A DNA stretch of 64,000 nucleotides from Adiantum capillus-veneris (Eukaryota; Streptophyta; Polypodiopsida; Polypodiales; Pteridaceae), in assembly GCA_014529385.2 (NCBI GenBank), contig CM043956.1, forward strand, positions 84,681,721 through 84,745,720, written 5' to 3'. The first letter of the stretch is position 1. Each line of letters starts with the position of its first letter. Below, one piece after another: positions 23,950 through 33,343 of this stretch. Both the position numbers and the translations under genes were made by a program. The notes beneath the pieces are model-generated. The model saw only the letters and a list, made by a program, of their open reading frames with translations. It made no database searches and had not been told where the DNA came from.

Positions 23950-24430
23950 GAGAGTTTCCATTTGGTGTGGCTTAATAGTCTTTTTGACAAGAATAAAGTG
24001 CGCTTGCTTGCTAAAATTGTTGACTATTTTCCATATTCACGTATTCCCATGGATAGACTTGGATATCCAAAGATAAAATCCATGGATATACTCTCCCATG
24101 GTGAATTTGGGAAAGGCAATGGATGGAGTAATCCAGGTTGCTTCCCTCTATCATACTTAGTCTTTTGGCATACCACACATTTTGAAGCATAGTCTTGTAC
24201 ATCCACTTTCATGGTAGACCAATTGAAGTACGTCTCTACTCCTGAAAGAGAAGGTTGAATGACTCTATGCCCCACATAGGGAGGAGCATGGGATCCATAC
24301 ATAACTTTCTGACGAAGGGACTAGGTAACACATAGCTTATTTACGTTGAGAAGATAACCATCTTGCAAGGTGAATGGTTCCTCTTTCTTCCCCAAAGCAA
24401 GGGCTCACATTAGGGTCAGTAGCATACTCA
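23950..24430 (-). pseudogene. Gypsy integrase HHCC and core fragment, unit B
   Basis: The minus-strand frame shows a finger remnant (GHRVIQPSLSGVETYF, CVVCQKTKYDRGK) and the first catalytic acid region (WESISMDFIFG). Stops and frameshifts are present. It has a close duplicate at 40707-41253 in unit C. Confidence 0.75.
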
Positions 24431-24479
24431 TCTATCATAGAAGATAGATCATTGTGAGTTGCTATAGACACCGCATCCC

Positions 24480-25250
24480 GGGGGATTCACGATGGAAAAC
24501 TTACCGCACCATGTAAGTGCAGGGGAGGGGGTTTTTTTTACAAGTTACATAAGTGTATAAGTTAGGGGCAGACCCTAAATAATTCATCTCCCAAGCTTAA
24601 AAATAAGGGAGGGGTGTATCATATTTATTGGGGGGGGGGGGGGCTGACCCTGGTTGATTACTTGTATAGATTGGTCACCGATGTATGCTAGAACTTGGAT
24701 GAATTTAGGGGAAGTTTTTCATTATGTTCACACATCAAAATTTACATCAAGCCAATCATAGATAAGGGCTGATCTAGAGTAGGTCAAGGGTTGATTTACA
24801 CCAGCTTTGGATGGGTCAGAATTGGACGAGTAGCCAAAGTGTAGGTTGATCAAGTACATAGTTTGAAAGTCAAACTAAGATAGATTGAGGGTACATCTAG
24901 TTATCAATAGAAGTGGTTCCTTAGTATGCTGCCAGTCACTCTGCTACACAATCTTTGACTAGTTTTACTCAGTTAGATAATGTGAGACCTAATTTTTATA
25001 TGTAAGATAGGGGTATGATAGTTTTCTTCATTGATTGTTGTATAAGTGTAGAAAGGGGGGTCATATTTCCTAATATGACTCGTATATATGGGTTTTATCA
25101 AAGTTGTTTGCTCGTAGGTGGCCTCCCATTTTGTACATAGAGTAAATCCCCCGGGCACCGCATTAACTTTTGGTCGTCCGTGAAAGCACGTTGGTCACTT
25201 CCTTGCGATTACCAACAATGTGAGCAATATTAAAATAAAATTGCAAAAAA
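24480..25250. other. Insertion inside the Gypsy pol, shared by both duplicate units
   Basis: RNase H coding is broken at about 25250 and integrase coding resumes near 24470. The roughly 770 bp between has no retroelement motif and includes a 13-base G run at 24631-24643. The same sequence lies at about 41260-42010 in unit C, so the insertion predates the segmental duplication. No convincing terminal repeats or target duplication were found, so it is unclassified. Confidence 0.55.
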
Positions 25251-25259
25251 AAAGATTCC

Positions 25260-26463
25260 CACCTCATTTGTTTGTCGAAAAGCTTGGTTTGCGTCATGAA
25301 GTACTTGAGACTTTGGTGGTCTATTCATAGAATGAATGGAGTCCCCAATAAATAGTGCTTCCATGTGTCTAGGGTATGTAGAACAACTAAAATCCCTTTC
25401 TCATAAATGCCTAATATCCGTTCATCCCTATTGAGCCTTCGGATCTCATATGCTATAGCATGCCCTTCTTGAAAAAAAACTGATGCCAAGGCAATCACCA
25501 CAAGCATCACATTGGACCTCAAATGGCTTTGAGAGATCCGAAAGCATGAGGACTAGTTGGGAGGTAAGCTTCTCTTTGAGCTTGTCAAAAGAATTTTTCT
25601 CCTTGGAAATCTATGAATACTTAACGTTCTTCTTTGTTAACTCATGTAATGGTCCTGCTATTTGAGAAAATTTTGCTTGAAGCATCTATAGTATGCACAC
25701 ATACCAATAAAGCTTCGCAGCTCATGTAGATTCCTTAAATTAGGCCATGCTTTTATTACCTCTAACTTTGATGTATCCATATGGATACCATCTTGAGAGA
25801 TAATATGACCTAAGTATTGAATCTCTTGATGGAAACATTTGCTTTTCTTTTGGTTGAGAAAAAGCTTGTTCTCCCTCAATGCTTGAAAAATCACATGGAG
25901 ATGCTGCTTGTGTTCCTCTAAGGACTTGGAGTAGATGATCATATCATCAAAGAAAACTATAATGAACTTACGGTAGGGTCTAAATATTTTCTCCATTAGA
26001 CGATTGAATGTGGCTGGTGCATTGGTCAAGCCAAAACGCATAATAAGATATTCATAAGAACCAAAGGTTGTACGAAACGCAGTCTTTAGGATATCGTTGC
26101 CCACTATCCTTATTTGATGATAGCCACTATAAAGGTCAATCCTACTGAAGTAGGTAGAGCATTGTAGCTTATCAAATAGATCTTCTACTAGAGGCACGGG
26201 AAATCTGTTTTTGATAGTGAAATGGTTTAGTGCTTAATAGTCCACACACATATGTTTTTGATAGTGATATGGTTTAGTGCTCAATAGTCCACACACATAC
26301 GGTATGTACCATCTTTATTTTTCACTAAAAGGACTAGAGAACCATAAGGGAGAGGAGCTAGGCCTCACGAACCCTTTGTCTACCAATTCTTGTACTTGCA
26401 TCATGATCTCCTGTTGGTAAGTTTGGGAAACTTGATAAGGAGGCTTGTTAGGTGGTGAGCTTC
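25260..26463 (-). pseudogene. Gypsy RT and partial RNase H, unit B
   Basis: On the minus strand, RT is visible from about 26200 to 25658. It has RIDLYSGYHQIRI, FGLTNAPATF and FFDDMIIYS (FFDD in place of YxDD) and the thumb HIISQDGI. RNase H follows, damaged, at 25560-25260 (HAIAYEIRRLNRDE, then LGTPFIL). The upstream end at 26463 is the junction with the DNA transposon. Several stops lie between the pieces. Confidence 0.85.
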
Positions 26464-26496
26464 CATTAGGAAATTTCGGAGGTCATTTGGAGGGCC
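26464..26496 (+). repeat. Left terminal inverted repeat
   Basis: The sequence starts CATTAGGAAATTT and ends GGAGGGCC. It matches the reverse complement of 32251-32283 except at position 14 (C versus T). It differs from the CACWRTG start of Transib and the CACTA start of CACTA elements. Confidence 0.9.
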
Positions 26497-26663
26497 TTCT
26501 AAGAAAATGTATTTTTTGCACTCTCTCTCTAGAAAAAATGACAAATAAAAGAGCTGGGTCTTTCATAGTAAAACTTCAAAAAGTGTACTTTAAGTAGATT
26601 CCTTACCCCTCTGAACATTCGTTCGTAGTGATTGAGGGATAATACTCTTTTTAGTTGTATTGA

Positions 26664-29517
26664 ATGAACAACGTCAATACGGAGGGAATGAGGCTAACAT
26701 GGAGGGACAAATCCGCAGCCGCTATTCACTTTCCATTAAACCTGCACATTTGGCTAATGGCGCACTCCTCAAATGGCACAAATGTTACCCACAAACGAGC
26801 CAAATATCACCTTCACATTGATTTGGACAATGAGTACCAACCATTGATTAAGCGCAGTAAAACAAACACACATATACCTCCCACCTCCATAGACACGCTC
26901 AGAGCTCAAGGAGCTAAACACATAGATATCTGGACGAGAGGCTCTCTCTACCCTAAGAATCCAATAACTAATGCGTCTCCACCGTTTGTCAATCCTACAA
27001 GCTTATTGACCTTTGCTGGTGATGGAGAAAACGGCCTTCTGGGTTATTGTAAATCACTTACAAGAGAAGCTGGAACTTACAAGAGCATTTTCCAATCTCA
27101 ACAATGTGAGATTGTTCGCCTTTCACATTTACATTCTACAGATCAGGTTACCATTTTGCAACATAAAACAGAGGTACAAGAACTGAAAGAAAAGGTGCGA
27201 AGTTGTCAAATGAAGGACACCATCTTGGGTGGTCGTATCCGAAAGAAGAAATTGCGCAATCTTGAAACATTGCAGGTTGCATCAGGAGGTCTCAAGAAAA
27301 GAATCCGAGCATTAAGGTGATGCTTCTTGGTTGGCTACATTGTCTTAGTTAAGTAATCTCTTTGTTTTTTCTTGTTATGCATTGTTTTCATGTGCCTAAA
27401 TAGTGTTAGTGAAGCAAATTTTCTGTTATTTACTTATGCATTGTCTTCATGTAGAGACTCAATCTATCCTGACAAGGAAAACATTGACCCCAAAGCCAAT
27501 ATAGGAAAGAGATTGAAGCCACTTATAAGTAGAAGCCTGGCAGCAGATATAGTACATGACAAGAAGTTTAAGGTTCTACAAAGAAATGTAGTGGACCGCT
27601 TTATTTCAGAGAACTCAGTGCCTGCAAAAGAGATACAAGGCACACTTGATTCACTTGGTGTAAGCAAAAGAGGATATTCGGCTATCCAAAAGTCTGTCTC
27701 ATCCATCTTTGTTAGGAAGGGTATAAAATCCAAACTTCTACCATCAGCCTCAAGTGTTTGGAAAGAGAGGCTTCAGCTTAACGAGGCACAGGGAGACTAT
27801 CTTGGACAGCCCTTTCATATTAAAGCAACTTACAGTGGCGATGGAGCCAACACTGTGGCATATGATGAGTTCAACAATATTTTTATGGACCTGCGGATAC
27901 TACAGAAGAGAATGGTGGAGTTTTACAACATCACATTTGAAGAGTCACGTGGACTATTACATTTTGTGTTAAAACTGGATGAGTGTGAGCTTGTTAAAGA
28001 GAAAAAGCTAGAGCGTGTTACTATTACTTTAATGAATAGAGCCCTCTCAAAGTGTCCCAGTGATGATCCTTTATATTTTAGTGTTCAATCAGAATCTAAC
28101 ATATGGTGGCTTGGTGCGTTTGAGGTAAGCGATATTCTCAAGTAAGCTCAAATATTCAGATCTACTTAAGTCTCATTTATTTTGTGTTGCAGGTAAAGAA
28201 AGAAGATCATGAGATTCTATATTGGGTGTTCCATCGAACTAATATTCCGGAGCTGATTGATCGACAGACTAACCAGGGAGAGGTACTACGTCTAGATGGA
28301 AGGGGAGACTTTCAAGTTCAGTGGCATCTTGCAGGTGACCTTAAAACATTAAAGTGCATGTATAATTGTGGAATGGGTGCAATGGCAAAGTCACCGTGTT
28401 TGTTCTGCATGGAGCCTGCAAAGGTCATGAACCCAAAGTGGTGGAGAAAAGCTCCAACACGTCACATTGAGGATCCTGCTTTTCGACCAGTTTTGAAAAT
28501 ACCACTTGTGAATGTTCACATTTGTACAATGCATGCCCTTTGTAGAATTGTAGAGAAATTGGTCTACTTATACATCGGGTTTGCTTGGAAGATTAAGAAC
28601 TCTGCAGAACGACAAGTAGCCTTGCAGTGCTTAGAAATGGTACTGTCGGATATGGGGCTTCATGGTGGCAATGTGAAAATCCAGCGGGATGAAAAGAGAT
28701 CAACTGCTGAGAAGGATGTCCCATGCAAACCATCCATCGGTGGGGTGAAGGCACGGAGGTTTTTATCTAAGCCCCAAGGTACAAGAGATCCAAAGCTAAC
28801 AAAACATGGAAAAATATATAACACATCTTATGTTAGCAAGGTAGAGTATCAGAGCTGGAAAAAGCTACATATTGCAGTCAAAGACCACGAACCAACTACT
28901 CGTAACGCGAAGGCTGAGGTTTGGCGATCAATAGACATCCTATTTTTGATGTGCGACAAAGATGACTGGTCACAAGGTGATATGAACAAGTTCAAGGAAA
29001 ATCTCAACCTTCTGAAAAAATCATTCAAGACAGCATGGACAGACACCCAGATTACTCACTACATGGTATTATCATGTTTTTCTTTCTCTCTTATGTGCAA
29101 ATATGTGAGTGTAAAACATTCTAACTAATCTGTTTTCATATCCAGCACATCATCTTCAATCATTTGCCATATTTTATACAGAAGTATGGGAACCCGGCAA
29201 TATGGAATACCCAAGGGATGGAAAAGTCTCATTACATGGCGAGAAATGCTTATTTCAGGCACACACGACATGGTGGCTCTCGAATCAAGGCTAACAGTTT
29301 GAGAGAACTATTTGAATGGTTCTATCGTAGAATCATTCATCGAATGCAGGCAAAAGAAGTCTTGGCAAATTCAGCAACAGAACAAGCAATCAGACATTTA
29401 CAACAACAAAAAGCTAAAAGATCAATGGCATACAACAACTCCGGAGCTCGTGAAAGTCAACGAAGGTGGAGAGAGACAATGGTGTATGTGAATCACAAGT
29501 GGAGAAAGATACTCTGA
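26664..29517 (+). CDS. Putative DDE transposase, RAG1/Transib/CMC-like (four exons, 855 aa)
   Basis: Predicted exons are 26664-27316, 27455-28124, 28193-29065 and 29146-29517. All introns are GT-AG, the total is 2,568 nt, and the frame has no internal stop. The start is the first ATG after an in-frame TGA at 26661. Residues about 160-225 are charged and helix-like with a basic patch (RKKKLR), perhaps coiled coil or DNA-binding. The core has D393 (KLDECEL), D490 (AGDLKTL), C510-x2-C513, a VHICTMHALCR segment, H733-x4-H738 and E758 (TQGMEKSH), with W752 six residues before the glutamate. Mouse RAG1 has D600, D708, C727, C730, H937, H942, W956 and E962: D-to-C is 19 there and 20 here; H-to-E is 20 in both. 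CMC transposases share the C2C/H2 insertion, so the exact superfamily is open. Expected role: nuclear cut-and-paste transposase acting on the 33 bp repeats. Confidence 0.75.
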
Positions 29518-29580
29518 CTGGATGGCATTGTAAAAAATTTATGTAATACATGATCTTATACAATTGCTACTTGAAGTGTA
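29518..29580. other. 63 bp gap between convergent genes
   Basis: The stop of the transposase gene (29515-29517) and the stop of the minus-strand gene (29583-29581) are separated by only 63 bp. The transcripts probably overlap at their 3' ends. TGTAATACA-like sequence is present, but no canonical AATAAA was seen. Confidence 0.7.
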
Positions 29581-30036
29581 TCAAGATTTTGCAGGTTCAA
29601 TTTTGTTTTTTGGCACGTCACCCTTGTAACGAATCATGAGATGTTTGCCATACTCTAAAAGTTCATCTGGGTTTTGTCTACCAAGAGCTAGTGCCATTGC
29701 TGTGTACGTGTAGTAATACGCTGCCCGACCACCTGTATAGCCTGGGCAGTAACCAAAACAATCTCTAGCAAACACTTTGTCAACAAGAATGACTTTATCT
29801 GCACTTTTGGGCAGCACCGGTCCACCCAAGAAGCGTGATAGTGTCTTGAATGTGTAAGTTGCTATTGAACCCTCTTGTGACATGGAATTGTGAAAAACTA
29901 CTATCGGTGACTCGCAGAGCTTTGAAAGGTACTGTGCTAGGGCCGCATCCCTTCCTCGATACTCTCTTGTCCGGCGCCGAAGGAAGTCATCCTTGTCAGC
30001 AATCCAAGACTGCACATACAATGTCAGAAATGACAC

Positions 30037-30111
<75 letters not shown>

Positions 30112-31597
30112 CCATGAAGCTCTCATCCTGCAGAAAGAGGTTTTCTTGCCACAGGTCTACAGATGTAGTTGACCCCTGACCTGAATGGTTAAACCAATCC
30201 TCCACTTCTTTGTTACTTTTCGATGGTCTTAGGCTTTGTCTTATTGCTTGGAAGGTGGCTTCATCAGGTAGTGTCTCCTTGTATTTTTCAGCTTTCTCAA
30301 AGCATCTTCGAAGGCATTCCATTGGATTGCTGGATGTTTCCATTGCCTCATCATCACTACTATCCTCTGAAACAAATCCACTCCTCTCCTCTTGGACTCT
30401 GGAAATAATAGCCAGGGAGAAATCCTCCCTTAAATAAAACACACTTTGCACATCATGTAAGAAGATATAGGTCCTGTCTCCAATCCTGAACTCAGGCACA
30501 ACTGGCAACATCATCTGAGCATGCTTCTCAGTGAAGTTACTGACATCCAATGGAAGTTTGATTTCTGTGGTTTTCACGGAGAGCATCTTACTTCTTTGTA
30601 CTTCAATTGCCTCAACCTCAAGGTCGACTGTGTCTTCAACCTCCTCGACTTCTTGCATATGAGTTGTCTCCTCGCATTCCTCTTCTGGTGCTGCATCCTG
30701 CTCCTCTAACACCTCATCAGGATTCTGCATGAGGAATCCAAACAGGCTGTTGAGGTAAATCATAAAGCCAAAGGCTTCCTGAATGAGTTTGCATTCTTTT
30801 TGGTGCAAAGGGCAGACTGAATGTCGGCAAGAGGGTGGTAATTCCCTATACTTCTTCACTCCCTGTCCCTTTCCACCACAGTCATTTAAATGCACAAGAG
30901 TCATAGTAGGCAGAACAACCCTTCCTACCTGCACCATCACCTCAAACTTATCTCTGTAGGACTGCAAGAAATTACTGTGCTGAGCTAATAGGTCTTCAAT
31001 GTCAAACTTTGGATTAAACATAGAATGAATTAGATCATACTTGTCCCCAGCACCACAAGATGCTGCAAAATCAAACAGCCTCTCATCAGTTGCAGCTGGG
31101 TCTTCCAGAGAAGTTACATCCTCCTTTTCTTTACATTTTGTACTTTCTAGCACATCTGCATCATCGGAGAAGTCTATATTTCTCTTTCTGGTATTTTTCT
31201 TGAGATGTACCTTACAGGGCACCACACCCTTGTCGGGTGAGGAATCTTCTTGCCCTGGTGACCTCTCTGATTGGTCTTCACCAAGAAACTTTTCCTCAGA
31301 TATGTCCTGACAAAAGTCAACAGTTCTTTTGGCAGATACATTAAGCAACTGAGCCTGCAAGGTTTGAAATCCTGGCACAAGCCCTGGATCTGGTTTCAGC
31401 CTCTTCTGCCTACTGGACCTTAATCCTAATCATCAAGAAACATAACAAGTCAAAACCATGAGCAAACATGACAATTCTGCCAAAACCAAACCATCATGAT
31501 CTCTCTCTCTCTCCCCTTATAGATATAAATATATCTATAAATATAAATAAATAAATAAATAAATATATCTGTCTCTCACCAAAACAGAAACACACCT

Positions 31598-31634
<37 letters not shown>

Positions 31635-31805
31635 TTGCATTTGTCTATAGGACTAAAGGCGCGCGAGGAAGGAAATGTGCCTTGTGCAAACCTCTCCGCG
31701 CGCCTTAAGTACAACTGCCAGAGAAATAGCATTACTAACGGCGCGCGGAGAGAGTAGCCAAAGGAACTTTCCCTTCCTCGCGCGCCTTTAGTCCAATGGA
31801 CAAAT

Positions 31806-31880
<75 letters not shown>

Positions 31881-32056
31881 GTCTGTGTATTTGTCTATGG
31901 AACTATGGGTATTGAGGTGTGTGTGTGTTGAAGAACACACACACACACACACATACACACACACACACCAACTGCTAGATATACAGAGAGAAAGAGTGAG
32001 AGATCACCTTTTTTTGGTGGGGTTTGCAGGAACTCAAAGGGAGGTGTCTCCTCCAT
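29581..32056 (-). CDS. Transposon partner gene of unknown function (three exons, 596 aa)
   Basis: Predicted exons on the minus strand are 32056-32008, 31425-30113 and 30009-29581. The introns are GT-AG, the total is 1,791 nt and there is no internal stop. The splice at 32008/31425 restores frame (ending KK, then GLRSSRQKRLKP, basic). Residues about 195-228 hold H-x3-C-x16-C-x-H-x2-C-x2-H-x3-C, a possible zinc site (CRHSVCPLHQKEC core). An acidic stretch follows at about 253-292. The last exon is rich in Gly/Tyr (GYCPGYTGGRAAYYYTY). No Kelch repeats or PHD finger are evident, so RAG2 homology is not supported. Upstream in-frame ATGs (to 32260) could extend the N-terminus. The intact frame inside the inverted repeats suggests it serves transposition or is a captured gene. 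Confidence 0.65.
30010..30112 (-). other. Intron 2 of the partner gene, mostly (CT)n
   Basis: This 103 bp intron begins GTATCTCTCTC and ends TTGTATGTGCAG. About two thirds of it is a pure (CT)n array in the sense direction ((GA)n at 30041-30109 on the + strand). Confidence 0.7.
31426..32007 (-). other. Intron 1 of the partner gene, containing a nested palindrome
   Basis: The 582 bp intron has donor GTGATC and acceptor TTGATGATTAG. It contains a long inverted repeat flanked by (CT)n and (GA)n and a (CA)n array at 31930-31969. Confidence 0.65.
31602..31875. repeat. Nested GC-rich inverted repeat with (CT)n/(GA)n arms
   Basis: The outer arm 31632-31674 (ttgcatttgtc...ggcgcgcgaggaagg) pairs with 31768-31811. 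The inner arm 31691-31703 (ctctccgcgcgcc) pairs with 31740-31752. The outermost (CT)n at 31600-31630 pairs with (GA)n at 31811-31875. The result could be a very long hairpin in the partner gene's first intron, or a small nested foldback element. Confidence 0.85.
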
Positions 32057-32250
32057 TGCTTTTCTCTGTGTCAAGCGGAGTCTGTCTTTCTCCCTCCCTC
32101 TCTCTCTCTCTCTCCCTCTGAGAGTAAGGACTCCCTCTTTCTCTATCTCTCTCAATCTGTGTCTCTCCCTCTCCCTTTCTCTGTGACAAGCTCTACGTAA
32201 CGTAGCCTTCATGCTCATTGGACGCGCTCTATTTTTCTCTCTCTTCATAT

Positions 32251-32283
32251 GGCCCTCCAAATGACCTCCAAAATTTCCTAATG
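32251..32283 (-). repeat. Right terminal inverted repeat
   Basis: The reverse complement begins CATTAGGAAATTT and ends GGAGGGCC, 32 of 33 identical to the left repeat. The following bases (ctggtagg) do not match the eight before the left repeat, apart from the single adjacent C. Confidence 0.9.
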
Positions 32284-32880
32284 CTGGTAGGAGCTCAATT
32301 CGATGGTCATCATCCCCTCATTTTGGAGGTAAGTCCATAGGGATATCATCGATGAACACGTTTGCAATCCTTTTAGAAAATTAGACAAGTCTAACTCTTC
32401 TTGATTCCTACCATTTACATTTGATAAAACATGAAGATCGTTTAGGGACTCTTTGACAAAAAACATGAATGCAAAACCGGAGCTCTTCAAAAGGAGGAGG
32501 ATTTACAAGTGGTATAGAAAAACCAGACTCGCTAGCATTTGCATACATGCTCTTTCCTCTGTAGGTGAAGTAGATTCTCCTTTCAGGGAACTTCATGTTG
32601 AACCATGGTGCACCTAGAATAGCATTCTCATGTTGGAGAGGATAGATGAAAAAGTCTTCTTTGTCGACATAGCTTTGAACATGAAGCCTCAACTTCCCAG
32701 TCAAGGGAGTAATGGAGTCTTGTTGTCCCTTGAAAACTATGTCAGGCATTATAGTATCTTCCATCTCAAAATCTTGAATGCCGAACTTGGTGGCCAACTC
32801 CGTTGATATGAATTTGTGACTAGAGCCAAGGTCAAACAAGATGAAGGAATCATGCTCCCTTTACTTTCCCCAAGCATAGG
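32284..32880 (-). pseudogene. Gypsy protease region, unit B
   Basis: On the minus strand a retropepsin domain begins near 32839 with active site FDLGSSHKFIS (DLG in place of DSG or DTG) and continues through GAPWFNMKF. It runs on towards the RT linker and is cut at 32284 by the DNA transposon. A near-identical copy is at 43140-43546. Confidence 0.8.
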
Positions 32881-33343
32881 AGAGAGGTGATCATTTGCAA
32901 AAAGCAGCCTCTTTTGGAGCTTTGATAGTGGAAGCTCTAGGAGTCTCATTGCGATCATTTCTCTTGGGGCAAGAACGATAGCCATGTCTTTGCTCCCCAC
33001 ACTTAAAACATTTATGGTCCTTGCAAAAAGCTTCAAGATCTTCAGGAGAGAGTTTCTTTTTACCTTTGTAAACTCCCTTCTCATTGGGCCGATTGTTGTT
33101 GTTGTTATTGTTGTTGGAATTGCCTTGGGAATAATTTTGGGCATTGGTTTTCTCCTTTGCATCACTCTTGTCTTTGTTTCCCATGTGCTTGACATTCCTT
33201 CTAGCCCCTTGTTGGAAATTGATGCGCGAAGCAACCATGGTGTGGTGGATTAGATCATTTTTCCTAGTCGAAAAAAAAGAGGACACCTCTAGGAATTTTT
33301 TGATTCTTAGGTCAAAATTTGAAGCATTTGTCGACATTTGCAT
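32881..33343 (-). pseudogene. Gypsy gag C-terminus with CCHC zinc knuckle, unit B
   Basis: The minus-strand frame contains a zinc knuckle C-x2-C-x4-H-x4-C (CFKCGEQRHGYRSC). It is preceded by a poly-asparagine stretch encoded by a GTT/ATT repeat. The N-terminal gag is not recognisable upstream of 33343. The first cysteine is lost in the unit C copy. Confidence 0.8.

Larger units (their letters stand above)
26464..32283. mobile_element. Novel DNA transposon with RAG1/Transib/CMC-like transposase and convergent partner gene
   Basis: A 5,820 bp insertion in the Gypsy pol of unit B is bounded by 33 bp inverted repeats (26464-26496 and 32251-32283, 32 of 33 identical). It holds two convergent intron-containing genes: a putative DDE transposase (26664-29517, +) and a protein of unknown role (32056-29581, -). 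Neither has a stop in the spliced frame, in contrast to the decayed host element, so the insertion is younger and possibly still competent. No target duplication longer than one base is visible. Codons on the two sides of the insertion join in frame. It resembles RAG-like elements in layout; class assignment is inferred from motif spacing. Confidence 0.8.

Noticed and set aside
29850-30179. ORFs made of RERERE or SLSLSL
   Set aside because: They are translations of (GA)n/(CT)n arrays; similar ones at 35346-36300, 46032-46256, 51798-52101 and 59384-59621 were left out for the same reason.
29581-32056. Partner gene as a RAG2 homologue
   Set aside because: No six-fold Kelch pattern or PHD Cys4-His-Cys3 arrangement can be seen; only the gene layout is similar.
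26466-32281. TA target duplication with shorter inverted repeats (GGAAATTT start)
   Set aside because: It would need a palindromic target CATTAATG and would put the Gypsy codons out of frame, whereas the 33 bp ends restore the frame.
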